A stretch of 64,000 nucleotides of DNA from Urechis unicinctus. Lineage: Eukaryota > Annelida > Polychaeta > Xenopneusta > Urechidae. The notes beneath the pieces were generated by a model that saw only the letters and a program-made list of their open reading frames with translations, did not search any database and was not told the origin of the DNA. Location of the stretch: contig CM067348.1 in assembly GCA_034190875.2 (NCBI GenBank), positions 3,973,904 to 4,037,903 on the forward strand, read 5' to 3'. Every line of letters starts with the position of its first letter. Positions within the stretch are counted from its first letter, which is position 1. Shown one piece after another: positions 34,017 through 47,895 of the stretch. The position numbers were made by a program, and so were the translations under genes.

Positions 34017-37000
34017 AGCAATTATAACCGTTGCATTGCGTCGTGACAGATTTCATACGATTCACGTATTAGCCTCTGGTACCCGTACAAAGTGACGATT
34101 GTAAATGTTCGCGGATATTAAGTCCTCTCATTGGCAGTTAGGAGATGATTATGCGTATATATCCGGTCCTATTTCTCTTATGCCTATCTGCTCATGGTAT
34201 TCAATCAAGCGGGGGCGTGTCCGAAGCTGTCTGAATGATACGCTACAACGGATGCTCTGCAACCGACCAGTCAAAATAATAATCATTAAACGCCATTTCT
34301 CATTAACGCTGTAGTTGATTCGGGTATGCCTACTCTACAACTATAAAGCTTCATTGAGATTTGATTGGCAGTCCATCAGGCGCAATTTCCCTCCAATAAG
34401 TTAGTATATCATGTTACGACTGCAGTGAACCACCACCACCCACCCCCCCCCCCCCCCACCAATGAAAAAGCGCTGGATGGAAGATAGTAATGTAATATTA
34501 GGTATAGTACGTCTGACCGGAATAAACGACTTTTGCGGACGATACACTAATATGCAGTGCTTCTATTTGCCCCATGGATTCTGATGGCTAACGTTCTGTC
34601 GGTGCAATCTGGCCATCAATCCATTCTACACAGGGAACCTTAGACCGTTATGTCGTATTCATAGCCAAAGCGTGTTTCAACTGGTATCTCAATGTTAAAT
34701 TTATTCAATCGCAATATCCTTATGCAAATATAAAGTCAATACTACATGACAACCATTAGTACAAATAAAACAGTACAGCGACCGTGACATGGGAATTTGC
34801 ACAACCGTCCGAAGTACAGCTTTAAATTGCATTAAATTATGACGTACAGCTATCCTGTAATATTATTCATAATACTGAACTCGATATATAATGGTAAAGC
34901 GCATACACAATTAATAGTTGCACATTTTAAAAGAATCTACTACGTGATGCATTATACATGGCCATATTTTACGGTTATTCTAAATCCAAACCAAGCTAAA
35001 GAACATTAGTACACGGAGCTGAAATCATTTGCATGAAGAATACAAAGTGGAAATGAAAGCTGCAAGATGTACTTATTCTTCGGGAATCAGTGAATTTCAA
35101 CCTGAAGATGGGTAACTCTATCATAGAAATGCAACCTAAGACATACGATTCTCCATATTCTTCATAAAATAATAGTTTAAAGGCTTAATTGCTTGCATAT
35201 GTAGCTGCCATATCACTTGTAGTATTCATTGATGGCATACATATTATATCAAGGCAGACATGATCTTGTCCATTAGTTCATATCATACACTGCTTACAGC
35301 AGTATGGCAATTCTCTACCTCATTTTCTCTTCATTTATCGAAGACCACGATTCGTTTAGTGATTCAAAATGCGTTCTCTAAAACGATGGCTAGCTGCTAA
35401 ATACGAAATAACATAAATGGCTGATATTGCACCCAAGAGGTCGATTATTGACGAATTCGACGCAATCTGTTTTAACGATATCTGACAACGCATGGACTCA
35501 TATAAAATTGAGTTGAGAATGAATGGCTACAGATTATTGCTCACGTTGATCCGGTTGAGCTCGCGTCGTCTGATGCTGGTATTTCTTCGTGTTGTTGATG
35601 TCTAGGTGCTGGCGTCACAGACCTATGACGGACTCAGATAGCATAAAGTGCCGAGAGCTTTATATCGTGCACCAATTTGATTTCTTGGTGGCATCAGGCC
35701 AGGTACTAGTTATATCAACAATATGTGTATAATAGATTGCCTATTTTTTACGCAGGGTGCATTGATGCAAGACATAAGCAGTGATTCACCAGCGACAACG
35801 TCACCAACACAGCCATACCGATTTTCAATACCCCTTACAAGAAGGTTTGCCACGTTGCAAGGTGGCCCTATGTTCTGATTGTGCTCTGAATTACTTAATC
35901 AATGATGCTTGATGATAATGAAATTAACAGTAGATATGTAAGAGAATGACCAACATGGCCATGGACTATGCTTGATAAACCAGGAATCTAATCATCTCAT
36001 TTCCATGCCAATAGTGCGAATGCGTAACCTTTTCCTTTGCAAGGGTTAATTAAGGACAACCCTAATAGGATTTCTGGTTATATATAAGCATTATATTTAC
36101 ATGTGAATGTACCAGCGTATAAAACACGTTTGTTAAAAGATCTTCCGCTATACTTATGTAGACATTCATTTGCATCTTAAGTCAGCTAATTGCACAGTAA
36201 TATTATTTCAATAAGGATAGATATACTCACATCTTGATATTCACAGTAGTTCCGTGCTATGTCTAAAATATATTGTTGCACATTTGATTTTACTACATTG
36301 ATCTTTGGACTCGTATTCCGGTCGGATGCATTAATTGACCAATACAACAAACGTAGATCAAACCAGACTTCTAATGTCGCATCTTGCAATTTCATCGGAT
36401 AGGAGAGAAGAAATGGCACTGGCTAAAATAACCCCCGGTCTGCACAAATGCACTATCGTTGTGTCAAACATCCAACTTCACTGGTATGTCTTTGCTCTTT
36501 GGATATACCGAACGCAACGTCAACAAATGATGTGGTTTATGTATGGACTGTGGTTCACTAAATGTTTGCAACAAAGAAATGCTCAAAACGTTTGTTGTCA
36601 ATAACAAAGCTTCTGTGCCGCGTCTTTGGTTTATGAGTTAGTCCACAGGTGGTGATTAAACAACGTTAATAGCACTTTAGTTTGGTTAATAGGCTCACAT
36701 AAACACCTATTAATATCTGAACCCATCACATAGTACCCACGCATGATACATTGATCTATGCCCTTATTTGGCAAACAAGCAGGACCTTGTGCAGTTGAGA
36801 AATCAGGTGTGATTGTTATTATTGTGAGTATTCCTCCAACTCATGAATAGATGGGCTATGCATAACAAGTATTTTTGTGTCAGGCTTTTGTCGCAAAGGT
36901 TATCCTTCGATTGTTATTATTCATTTGGGGGTGATAAATCCAAAACATATGTATAGGAGGTATATGAATTATGTATGTTGATTTTAAAATTAACAAATGC

Positions 37001-40000
37001 TTTCCATACTTTGCCTGAAAGCCAACGAGGTATATAACAGACAAGAACAGTTTATTCGCTTATGTACAACCCATGTGCCGTATAAAATGCCTGTATTGGA
37101 AATATACTGCTAAATATATCAAATTCATCATGCTCGTTATGCGTATTAAAAATAAGCCATAACAATGTGCATGTGCATCGTGAAATTATTCTCAATTGGG
37201 TTGTCATGTGTGGCTACTGGTGCATATAATCTTATTTTAAGCCTTGTTCCTTTAAATCTACTTGAAGACTTACACACCGTACGATGCCCTATTTTACATG
37301 ACGTTCTTGAATTGTATCATTTGCTGACATGAATCTGATCTAAGTATAATGTGATCGTTTGTTGCGAGAGTTAACAGTTCGTTATTGCTGCTGCTCGTCA
37401 ATATGCTTATCATGATATGAATATGCCAGTGCAATATTCAGTTAACATAAATCTTACAGCATATAAACGCAATTAAGGATTTGTCAAGGGGCTACTTATG
37501 TAAGCTTTCTTCTTTCAAGAATTTGAAGCGTTATCAGACATTGCGATAGAACCCCTCCTCATTGGTACTGTAAAATAGTAAGCGATAATTCATAAACATA
37601 ACCACTTGACTGATAATGCAGATATGTCTTAGCACACATTTGTCTTTAACGATATGTGAATGTGTGCGTTCATGTATGATTATGTATTCAAGTTTCAATT
37701 ACAAATTCGCAATTTACCTGAGACAGAGACAATTGTCGCCGAGCGTAGATTGATGCGGTCAAAGGCGTGCAAATATGCCTTTAAATACTGAGTTGAGGGA
37801 AATTGTTCGAAAATAAATATCGCGACAAACTGAAGCAATATTGCAATGTCGTGGTACCGACACAGCTGGCAATAGCAATATCAACATCTGCGTTGGATGA
37901 TAGACCATTCTATTGGTAAGGGTGAAGGTCCAGGTAATCACTAAAGATGCAATGGGGACATCAATTACAAGTGTAAAAACACACCCGTTGCTACATGGAA
38001 TGCAACAGAATGGTTAATCAATTACCAGTAAACAACAAACAGTGAGAATGGTACCATGCTGCTCCACGCCAATCAAATGTAGAAAAGTTTCGACACAGCA
38101 GAAATGCTAGCCACACAAACATCAATGGGTGGTGTAATTGGTAGGAAGTCGCTAGCGTTAGAGCTATACAGTCTTGGGTAGCTGTAACTACAATTGTAGG
38201 CGCTGATATTGATACGAACAATACATTCATGGTGATGGTAGTGACAATACCTAGATTTAATCGCAGCGAAACGACCAGCATGATTTGGTCTATGTAATCG
38301 TTATGATGAATTTCATAATCAAACTGCGTCGCTGTTAATGACTTGTATTTGTTGATTATTTGCATTTCAAAAGCTTAATGGAAATCTCGCTGCAAAACAA
38401 GTGGTACTTAAAGTTGATTGTAATATAGCCTTTTAGAAAAATGGCATCGCACATCACCTATACAGTGCAACTGGGTTTTTGACATTCTAACTTAAGTCCA
38501 TAGCACTAGCCAATATTCTTAATCCTAAATTGGTCTTTAATGGTATATTTAAATATATGCGGCGCCATTGTAATGCATAGTGCCAATGCACCATAGCCTC
38601 CAAACGGGAGCTCTCGTTGTGTACATGCTGAGAATGTTATGGTACATATAATAACATGGAGAGTAATACATTAAATATACAAAGTTGTGCATTCACCCTT
38701 ATTATTCAACATACATTTGTAAAAAAATGCAGTGTTTCGTAGCGTTTTAACTAATTAGCAGAATCGATATATCTAGTGCTAAGCTTGCACCCATGTGATC
38801 AATGGGATGAACGTCATTGTACATGTGGAGTAGTACTGAGGTCTATTAAGACGATCATCATCATTAAATAAGATCAAAAAGGTGGAAGTAATAACTTCAC
38901 ACTGGCGATCACTGAGATAGAATCAGAACGCTTCGTGACATAGGCAGTTTGAAAGCAGAGCTCAAAAAGAATTCAACTCCATTGAGGCAAACGAAAAATA
39001 AAAGTTGCCTTTTATGCACAGCCGTCATATACGCTGATGGGGTAAGATAAGTTGATAAGCACCCCCATATAATCAACGGTCTCTTCGTCAGCAACATTCA
39101 CTGTTCCCTTTGTTATTGGATTCCCCAATTAACAGATTCGTTCTATCATGCAACTCAGTAGACCCTGTGGTATAGACGTTTAACAGATGTATGATCACAC
39201 GAGTTCATCTAAACGTACCCTTCAGCTACTAATTAACAGCATTGACGCCGATGTTGATAGTGTAAATACAACAGCAATCAATTAGTCCGGCAATGATAAA
39301 GTCTTGCTAACACTTGGCGTCCCCCTCCCCCTCCCCCGCAGTGGTTGCATCAATATGGAAACGGCAAACCTGTGGGGAAGACATAGTACGTATTTCATGA
39401 TTTATGAAAACATAAGATAAGCAGAATGTAAAATTCGGAACGATTTTATTTCATTAAGATTTATGCATTGATTACTTAAAGTGCAAGGAATAAAGTCGAA
39501 TAAATAAGACACGATAATGTTGCATCCACTTAAGGGCTATACCTCGTATACCATATTCATTGAATTGGAAAAAAAATGCATTAGGGTTTCAAATGCCTCA
39601 TTGAGATCAATAAAAATTCCTAGCCCTGCTTAACATTTATGATGACCTGCTCCGCCTAAAACCATGCCATATGGCGTATGCCTTGTGCATGTTCAATATT
39701 GGTTGGTGAAAAAAAACCAATATACACCAGCGTTCGGAACGTTTGGACCTTGTTGCGGAAAAAGTTTGACGTTGAATTATCATATTCGTCATCCAACACA
39801 ATTTTCAGAACCATTAAAAAGAATTACAAACTCTGAGATTACCCCTTGCGTAATAAAAAACCGCTATCTAGTCAAACAAGTTCGTGGGTTTAACAAGGTT
39901 TATACAAAACTATTATATATAATACAACGCAAAAGCACACATCTAGGACAATGGGATGGCGAGTAGGTGTATTTAATCAATCCATAATGTTACCTAGAGC

Positions 40001-43000
40001 TACAGTAAGTAAGGACTTTGAGGTTTTAACATAGTAGACGAAATCCAAGCCATAAAAACTGTAGTTGAAACAAACAACGTGCACATCGGGTAAATAAGTA
40101 ACCTGGCAGAAAACGCATGTCTTGACTTATCAAGATTGCCGATACCGACATTCGTCCGAAGATGCAAAGACGCATCTGTTCACCTGAACCAAATAACATG
40201 TCTATAAAAGCTTGATGGGTTTGTCAAGCAGTTGCATTACATTTTCAACATATTGCTTATTTAGATAAAGCAAGCTTGAAAAAGTATGTATGGTCATGGG
40301 CTCCGTAACCGTTTGGGTAATTCAGACGGATCGGCTGGGCGGATGACATACTGAAACGTAAGCGCATGCTGCTGTGCGAATGGGCTCGCAATATACCTAC
40401 ATGCTACATGAGATCTATTGACTTGACTTGCGCGCTAAGCACGGTAGTTGCATTAACAATATATGCACTGTATGGCGTTCTCGTGTTTGTATCGCCAAAT
40501 GTGGTGCATTATAACGAGTCAATAAAACGCAGTGTTATTTAGTGCTGATTTTCATACATTATCGCAGTGTTTATTCAATCCCTTGATATAGGTTAACTTA
40601 TAATGGAAGCATCTTTATTTAATATATTTTACAACCACTAAAGCATTTAAGTGGTGTTGCATATTACCTACACGAGCAAATGACTTAAATGCACATTGAA
40701 GTAAATTATTACAATAACATTGAAATCGGGATAATATACTGAGGTGGGGTCGGTATTGGCACACATGCTGATGGGCTGGCTGCTTATAACAAAGAGAACA
40801 GATGTCGTGCTCCAACAATAGGGTTAATTTCCATCAAACCTCAAATCGCATGCTCATCAATGCTGCTCTGGTGGTGTGGTTGCGACCAACCCTGGTTGGC
40901 TTTCGCAGTAAAGAAGTGCTTGACCGAGTCCCGAGTTTGTGTAATAGTGGCCTGGGTCTGACCCCTAAAGGCAGTCAAATGCCTCCTTAGCAATTGCCTC
41001 GCCTTCTTGCAGTCTACTTGCAAATGCAAAAATCTCTTCTGCGTTGATGGGGATACATTAGATAGTACTTTCTAACCTACTGGTGGTTGAACCAAGTCCA
41101 TTAATGTCGAGGCCATTTAAGGCATATTATATGAGTACTTCCAAGTCCCTTATGGGTTGTCCAAACGGGATAGGGTTGTACTTAGTCCCTGTTCGTATGA
41201 TCGATAATTATCTTATTTTCCTGAAGATTGGCAGTGATAGAAGAATATATCCTACTGATTGAGACATCTGTGTCTATGTACAGAGCTAGGACACCATCTA
41301 ACGAGGATTGCCTTAGTTTTTATAAGGGTAATCTAATAAAACCACACCAAATTGTGTATGGTGTGATTATAATGCCAATGCAATGCTCGTGAGGGAAAAA
41401 CATATATATAAGTTATCATATGAATCAAAACATTAAAACTTGTTAACATTGTGAAGTAATGATCAAACATCGAAGTCAAAGTAGCATAAACATATTAGAG
41501 TGCTCTTGCCTAATAGCGCAATTAAATAACAACATATATCCAAAAAGATTGTTAAATAACATGTATTGTTACATTCGCCGTAAATTGTATACTGTGTAAT
41601 GACTTGCCGGCCGTTGGGTAGTCAGGTCACGAAACCTTAATGACGAGGAACTGTTGACTCAGTGATGATGGCATAAAATGACATGAGATACCTTACCACA
41701 CTAATATATATAGTTACGATAGCACAGTGCCTGTATAGATGGCGTCCACTTTACCAATGTGTTATTTGCGCAGAACATTTCTCCAATATCATTACTTTAT
41801 TCCACTATGCTTTCACGGATCACCCATTCAGAGAGACATGGATTTCAATGCGTGGTCTGTAACTTTGTCTTACTATTTTGACAAAGTCCAAATATGTCTA
41901 TTTGACATCTTATACCCACGTAAACCCAAATCAACATCAAGAATCGCTTTAATCCGGAAGTGGAGTTCTGTGCGGAAGGCATTATTCATAATAGCAAGTT
42001 AACATCGATGGTTGATTTCTCATAACAGGGTGCATGTCATATGGGTGGTTGCATGTTTTCCTATGCAGATAAACGCATTATACCGTACACATTGAATTAC
42101 TTATTCAAGGGCATATGTTTGGTGACATTTCTTTATCATTGTGCGTTTGACCCATATGCTGTTGCTTATAATTTTTCTTTACTGGCCTGTTATCATTGTT
42201 AGCTCACATGGAACTAGGGGCTTGCTTGCCTACCTCCTGTTAATTAAAATCAAAAGTATTTACCCATTTGTACAGGCTTTGATTTTGTACAGAATATCGG
42301 TTTAGTCTTTTGTGGAAGCGCTGTGGTCAGAGAAGAGGATCGCAGATTTATTTGGTTTTACGGTGTGCCCCAAATATTGATATAATATCGAAACAACAAA
42401 GTATAAATGCAGTAGGCTCTCAAAATGATTGTACACGACTGTGTCGTTATTACCCAAAACATGGCTATTGTCAAGCGCATACTATGCAATGAGAGCTTGT
42501 TGTAAAGGATTTTTATCTAGGCTAATCCGTGTGTCTGTTACGAGCTTATCAAGATAACTTAGGAGAAAATGAGTAACGGATAGCAAATTTGATAGTGTCC
42601 TATATTTGTAAACCATGAGTAATGTTATTTGCAAAATGTTACTTACAAAACTGAATGCGTCGACAGCAATACATCATCGTAGGGAATATGGGATAAGTTG
42701 TGTTTCCATTAAATTTAAGTAATTATAAACGTTGCATTGCGTCGCGCTGGATATAATATGGTCAACATGTTTGCCTTTGCTGCTATGGGTGTGTAGGGAT
42801 TTACCCAATGAAGATGGTACATTTACGCAGTTATCAAGTCCTCGCACCAGAACAAATGATTGGCAATTAGGAGAGGATTAAGCCTATCTATATGTTTTTA
42901 TTTCTGTTATGTCCCACTGGTCATGGTATTTATTAAAGCGGGTATGAGTACGTAGCTGCCTGAAAGATACGCTCCAACTGATGCTCTGCAACCGACCTAT

Positions 43001-43889
43001 CAAAGTAATAAAAATAAAACGCCATGTCCCATAGCTCTGTAGTTGATTTGGGCATACATGCTCTACCACAATAAGAAACTTCGCTGAAATTTGATAGGCG
43101 GGTCCACCAGGCACAAATTCCCTCCAATAAGTGAATCAATCATGTTCTGAGTGAAGTGAGCCCCACTGAAGAAAAAGTAATGAATGGAAGATAGATCAGT
43201 GTTGTAATATTTCTAAGGTATTTGGCGATGTTGACACAGAATCGTATTGATTTGATTTCTTCTTTTTCACTACCACCCAAACAAAATATCGGGCACACTT
43301 ATGTCACTCAATGTTCATGCCTAATCGAACTCAACAGCATTACGACTTGTAATTCAATACACCTACAATAGCATACACACCTCCATGTGAAATGGAGCCG
43401 TGAGTAACAAGGATCACACGATTCGTTAAAGCATGCCAGGATTACTCTCGTTCAGCACTGCAGCGCTATCACGTCAGTGTGATTGGTCCACAACAACAGC
43501 CACATCAATGTCTTCCCTGACACTTATTAGCATTCTTAGCTTGCGTATGACATATTCTACCCAATTGTGATGACTGTCTGTATTTATGAGATGGAAGACT
43601 CTGATTTGGGTGCTGCGTTCAACTATTATGTGCAGTATGAGACCTGTGTATGGTAAACCCATCAAATAGTAGCATGACTCATTGGTCTATACCCATATTT
43701 GGCATACCAGCAGAGATGTGTGCGGTTGAGAAAACCAGGTGTTATTGTTATCAAATTGAGTATTTCTCCAGATCATGAATTGGTGGACAATGCAAAACAA
43801 ATAGTTTTGTGTCAGGCTTTTGACATACAAATGCTTTCCTTCGATTGTTATTATTTATTTGAGAATGATAAGACTACATCCTATGTATA
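34017..43889. repeat. Second copy of the large host module
   Basis: 34017-36097 matches about 5070-8330, with about 1.2 kb missing. 36098-36950 matches 8332-9268. 36955-38950 is the head segment. 38950-43480 matches about 1150-5780. 43690-43889 matches 9060-9268. Frames here differ from those in the first copy, so no gene is called. Confidence 0.75.
34437..34459. repeat. Poly-C tract
   Basis: CCACCACCCA followed by an uninterrupted run of about 14 C. The matching place in the other copies (near 5480 and 43150) lacks it. Confidence 0.85.
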
Positions 43890-45815
43890 GGCGGGATATA
43901 AATTATGTGTGTTGATATTAATGAGCGAATTAACAAATGCTTTCCATACTTTGCTTTAAAGCCAACGAGGTATTTATCAGACAAGAACAGTGTATTTGTT
44001 GCATATGTAGAACCCATATGCATTTAAGTTAGACAAAGTAATAAATTGCTAAATAAACAAAATTTATCAGACATAATGAGGTGTATCTGCAACGTGAAAT
44101 TAATCTATGTCTGGTTGTCTTGTGTGGCTACTGGTGCATATAATCCTATTTTAAGCTTTGTTCTTTTAATCCTTGTTGAAAACCTACACACCACACGAAG
44201 CCCTATTACATATGACTTCCTTGAATTGTTTCATATGTTGATATGAATCTGATCTAAGTATAATCTGATCGTTTGTTGCGAGAGATAACTGTTCGTTATT
44301 GCTGCTGCTTGTCTATATGCTTATCATAGTATGCATGGGCTAGTGTAATTTGCAGTAAGCATACATCTTGCAGCATGTTGGCGCAATCAAGGATTTGTCC
44401 AGGAGCTGCTAAGCAATGCTTTCTTCTGTCATGGATTTTAAGCGTTATCAGATATTGCGAGAGTACCCCTCTACTTTGGTGTTGTCAAACGGAAAGCGAA
44501 AATGCATAAACATATCCACCTGACTAATAACGCAGACATGTCTGAACATATATTTGCCTTGAATGATTTATGATTGGCAAATTTTAAAAGAATAAGGGGT
44601 GCATGTATAATTAAGCGTTCAAGTTTCAATTTAAAATTGTTAATCGCAATTTACCTGAGACAGAGACAGTCAAGGGCGTGCAAATATGTCTTTTAAATAC
44701 TTAGTTGAGGAAAATTGCCTGAAAAGAACAATCGGAACTAAATGAAGCAATTTAACTATGTCGTGGTCCCTCTGCACCGACACAGCTGACAGAGAGGATT
44801 AGCAACGTCTGCGTTGGATAATGGACCAATCTATTGGGATGGGTAAAGGTTCCAGTAATTGCTAGAGATGCAATGAACACACCAATTACCAGTTTACAAA
44901 CACATCCATTGCTGCTTGGAATGCGACAGAATGGTTAATCAACTACCAGCAAACTGTAAACAGTGAGTATGGCATCATGTTGCCCCACGCCATTACAATG
45001 TAGCAACGTATTCACAAAGCAGGAATGCTAGCCATGCAAATATCCAAGAGTGGTGTAATTAGTGGGAAGTCGCTAGTGTTAGAGCTATAAAGACCTGGGT
45101 AGCCATATCTGCTATTTTAGGTCCGGATAACGATACTAACCATATGTTCACCGTAGTGGTAGTGACAATGCCTAGATTTAATCGCAGCGAGACGACCATT
45201 GTGATTTGGTATGTGTCATCGTCATGATTAATTTCAAAACCAAACTGCGTCGCGGTTAACGACATTTATTTGTGGATTACTTGCATCGTGAAAGTGACAC
45301 TTAAGGTTTGTATTAATATAGCCTTTAAGATTCACCCATACCATAAGCAACTGGGTTTTGACAATGTAACTTAAGTCCATAGCGCTAGCTCGCATTATTT
45401 TTTGTCTTTAATAGTTAGCCATGAATTTAACTTTATGCGGCGCCATTGTAAAAGAAAGTGCCAATGCACCACTGCCTCCAAACGGATAATGTTACGGTAC
45501 ATATAATGATATGGAGAGTAATACATTTAACATTAAACAATGTGCATTCACCCTGATTATTCAACATACATTTATTATACAAATTCAGTGTTTCGTAGCG
45601 TTCAAGCTAATTAGCAGAATCAATATCTTGTGCAAAACTTGCACCCATTTATCAATGGGGAGAACGTCATTGTACATGTGGAGTAGTGCCAAGGCATATT
45701 AAGACGAACATTATCATTAAAACATATAAAAAGGTAACAGTAATAACGTCACAAGGTGATCACTGAGATAGCAACAGTACGTTTCATGACATAAGCAGTT
45801 TAAGATAAGGGCTTA
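43890..45815. repeat. Module head segment, fourth copy, empty site at its left edge
   Basis: This matches 22279-23795 and 36955-38950. Its left edge (CCTATGTATAGGCGGGATATAAATT) joins directly to the sequence that precedes the 13 kb insertion in the first copy, so it shows the uninterrupted arrangement. Confidence 0.75.
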
Positions 45816-46429
45816 AGAGGAGTTCATCCCCATTGATTGCTTTATATTAGTGATATCTTGAGAATGTGTTTATATTTTTATATTCCGGATGCATGCTTAT
45901 CGTATGGACCATAAAAATTCACTCTTGCAAGAGACTACTTTTGCAGTTGCGGGTATCTCTTTACCATTGGGTGTTACTGATTTAAACAACATTTGCTGTG
46001 CGCTAATAGAAAGTCAGCTATATACACATGTTGAGTACTCTAGAGTAGTGTTGGGTTACATGATGTCACTCATTTGTTTTGCTATCTGCGGGCAATTAAT
46101 TCCCTTTGTTGATCATGCAACAAGCACCGTTAGTACGTTGATAATGATTGTGTGCATGGTACTATTTGAAGGGTATTAATTTCATCGGAACTTCAGACAT
46201 GACCTGAAGTAAAACGCATACGAATAGGTCGATCAATCACCTAACTGTAAAGGAGCCTGTACGCGTACTACGTACCAATTCAATAGCTTCGATATACCAT
46301 GCCTTGGTCAATTTTACTCATTCTACTATCGGAACCTTACTTGGTCAGTGATCATCATTATGAGAGAGCATGAAAGTTAAATATACCTCAATTAGTTACA
46401 CACCCTTGCATGCATGCAACTGCCTGCAG

Positions 46430-47165
46430 CTATAACTCGCTTAATCACAGACTATTGTCAATTCACAATATGTCCTGTAGATGGAAAACATGACCAAACA
46501 TGCACCACGAGCAACCACGTCTTTAAAGAACTAAACATAGCCAACACGTTTATATTATGAGTTGCGTACATACATATTCCACACATACTGAACAACGCCA
46601 AGGTTACCCTCACAATACGTTAAAAGAGGGTTGATCCTAAACAATAGCTACTATATCAGCTCACTGTGAATAGGTTGATTTTCGTTGTATATAATTATTA
46701 CATTTAAATATGATTAACTCAAGTGGCCTCTTTCTAAATTAAATACTTATAGTTGTCAATTAATCGCAGCTTTACCAAGATCAAAACTGACGCTAATTTC
46801 CTATACATCGATGTGTGCTGTGCCAGACAATGTAGGCGTTGGTCACGTTTGCCACATAGTGAGAAAATGCGTCTAACAAAACAACATTTCAATCCTATCA
46901 ACATTATATTTAGCCAATCACCACCCTGAATCAGATGTACATATGTAAACGAACAGTCAAAATATCTTAAAAGTATCGATTTAACGTAGTCGTTATTGAG
47001 ATCATCAACAATACGATGGCGCAGCTTGGCCGAGGGGCCGGCCTTTTCTCGGTATTTCTGCCTCTATCATTTCCGACAAATCCCCAGGACATGATGGCTG
47101 CTGGCAGCCCTTATAATCGTTCTAATTATATTTTGTTTTAGTTATCAAATTATTGCAGCTTTACT
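46430..47165. other. Segment present only in the second Y copy
   Basis: Between GCATGCATGCAACTGCCTGC and ATGATCAAAACTGCAATC copy 2 carries extra sequence. Within it, 46770-46840 (ACCAAGATCAAAACTGACGC) resembles the sequence at 47160-47230. Recombination between such short repeats could have deleted the segment in copy 1. No gene was seen. Confidence 0.6.
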
Positions 47166-47709
47166 ATGATCAAAACTGCAATCATTTCCCATTCATCCGT
47201 GCGTGTTATGCCAACCATGAATGTAGCTAGGAACCTCCACGGGACTCTCTGTACCAAAGCAGGTATGGTAACTTATAATGTATACATTATGGTTCAAACA
47301 TATGTTATATGCAGACTTGTCAACAGTTAAACGTGGAAAAATACCAAATATGTTCACGCATTAAAATGGCTGCATGAAGTGACGCGCTGTGTATGGTTGA
47401 TTAGTTGAAGAAAGTGCTCACGATATATATTATATTTGTGCAACTGATCATATGAATTGTGAAAATACATTCATAACTAAAGGGATCATATACTATTTAA
47501 ACATACACCACTCATCAGATACTCGTCGAAACACAACTGGGGATGAGAATGATCGCAATAGTAACCATGTGTCTAGATCTAAACACATATTCCCCACGTT
47601 GTTAAAACAAAACAAACTCAGTGACGGCAATATTACCGGACAAATAAATGAAATGCATGATGCTAATGGAAGCTAATGTAACTGACAGAAAATGAAGAAA
47701 AAGAAGACG

Positions 47710-47720
47710 AATGAGGAGAA

Positions 47721-47751
<31 letters not shown>

Positions 47752-47895
47752 AAGAAGAAGAAGAAGAAGAAGAAGAAGAAGAAGAAGAAGAATGAGAAGA
47801 ATGAGAAAAAGAAGAAGAAAAAAACGAAGAAACAGAAGAATGAGTAAAAGAAGAAGCCAAAGAAGAAATAGAAGAATGAGAAATAGAAGAAGATA
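47710..47895. repeat. (AAG)n microsatellite, second copy
   Basis: This includes an almost pure AAG run of about 70 bases at 47724-47792, longer than the first copy's. Poly-Arg, poly-Ser and poly-Leu frames through it are artefacts. Confidence 0.9.
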
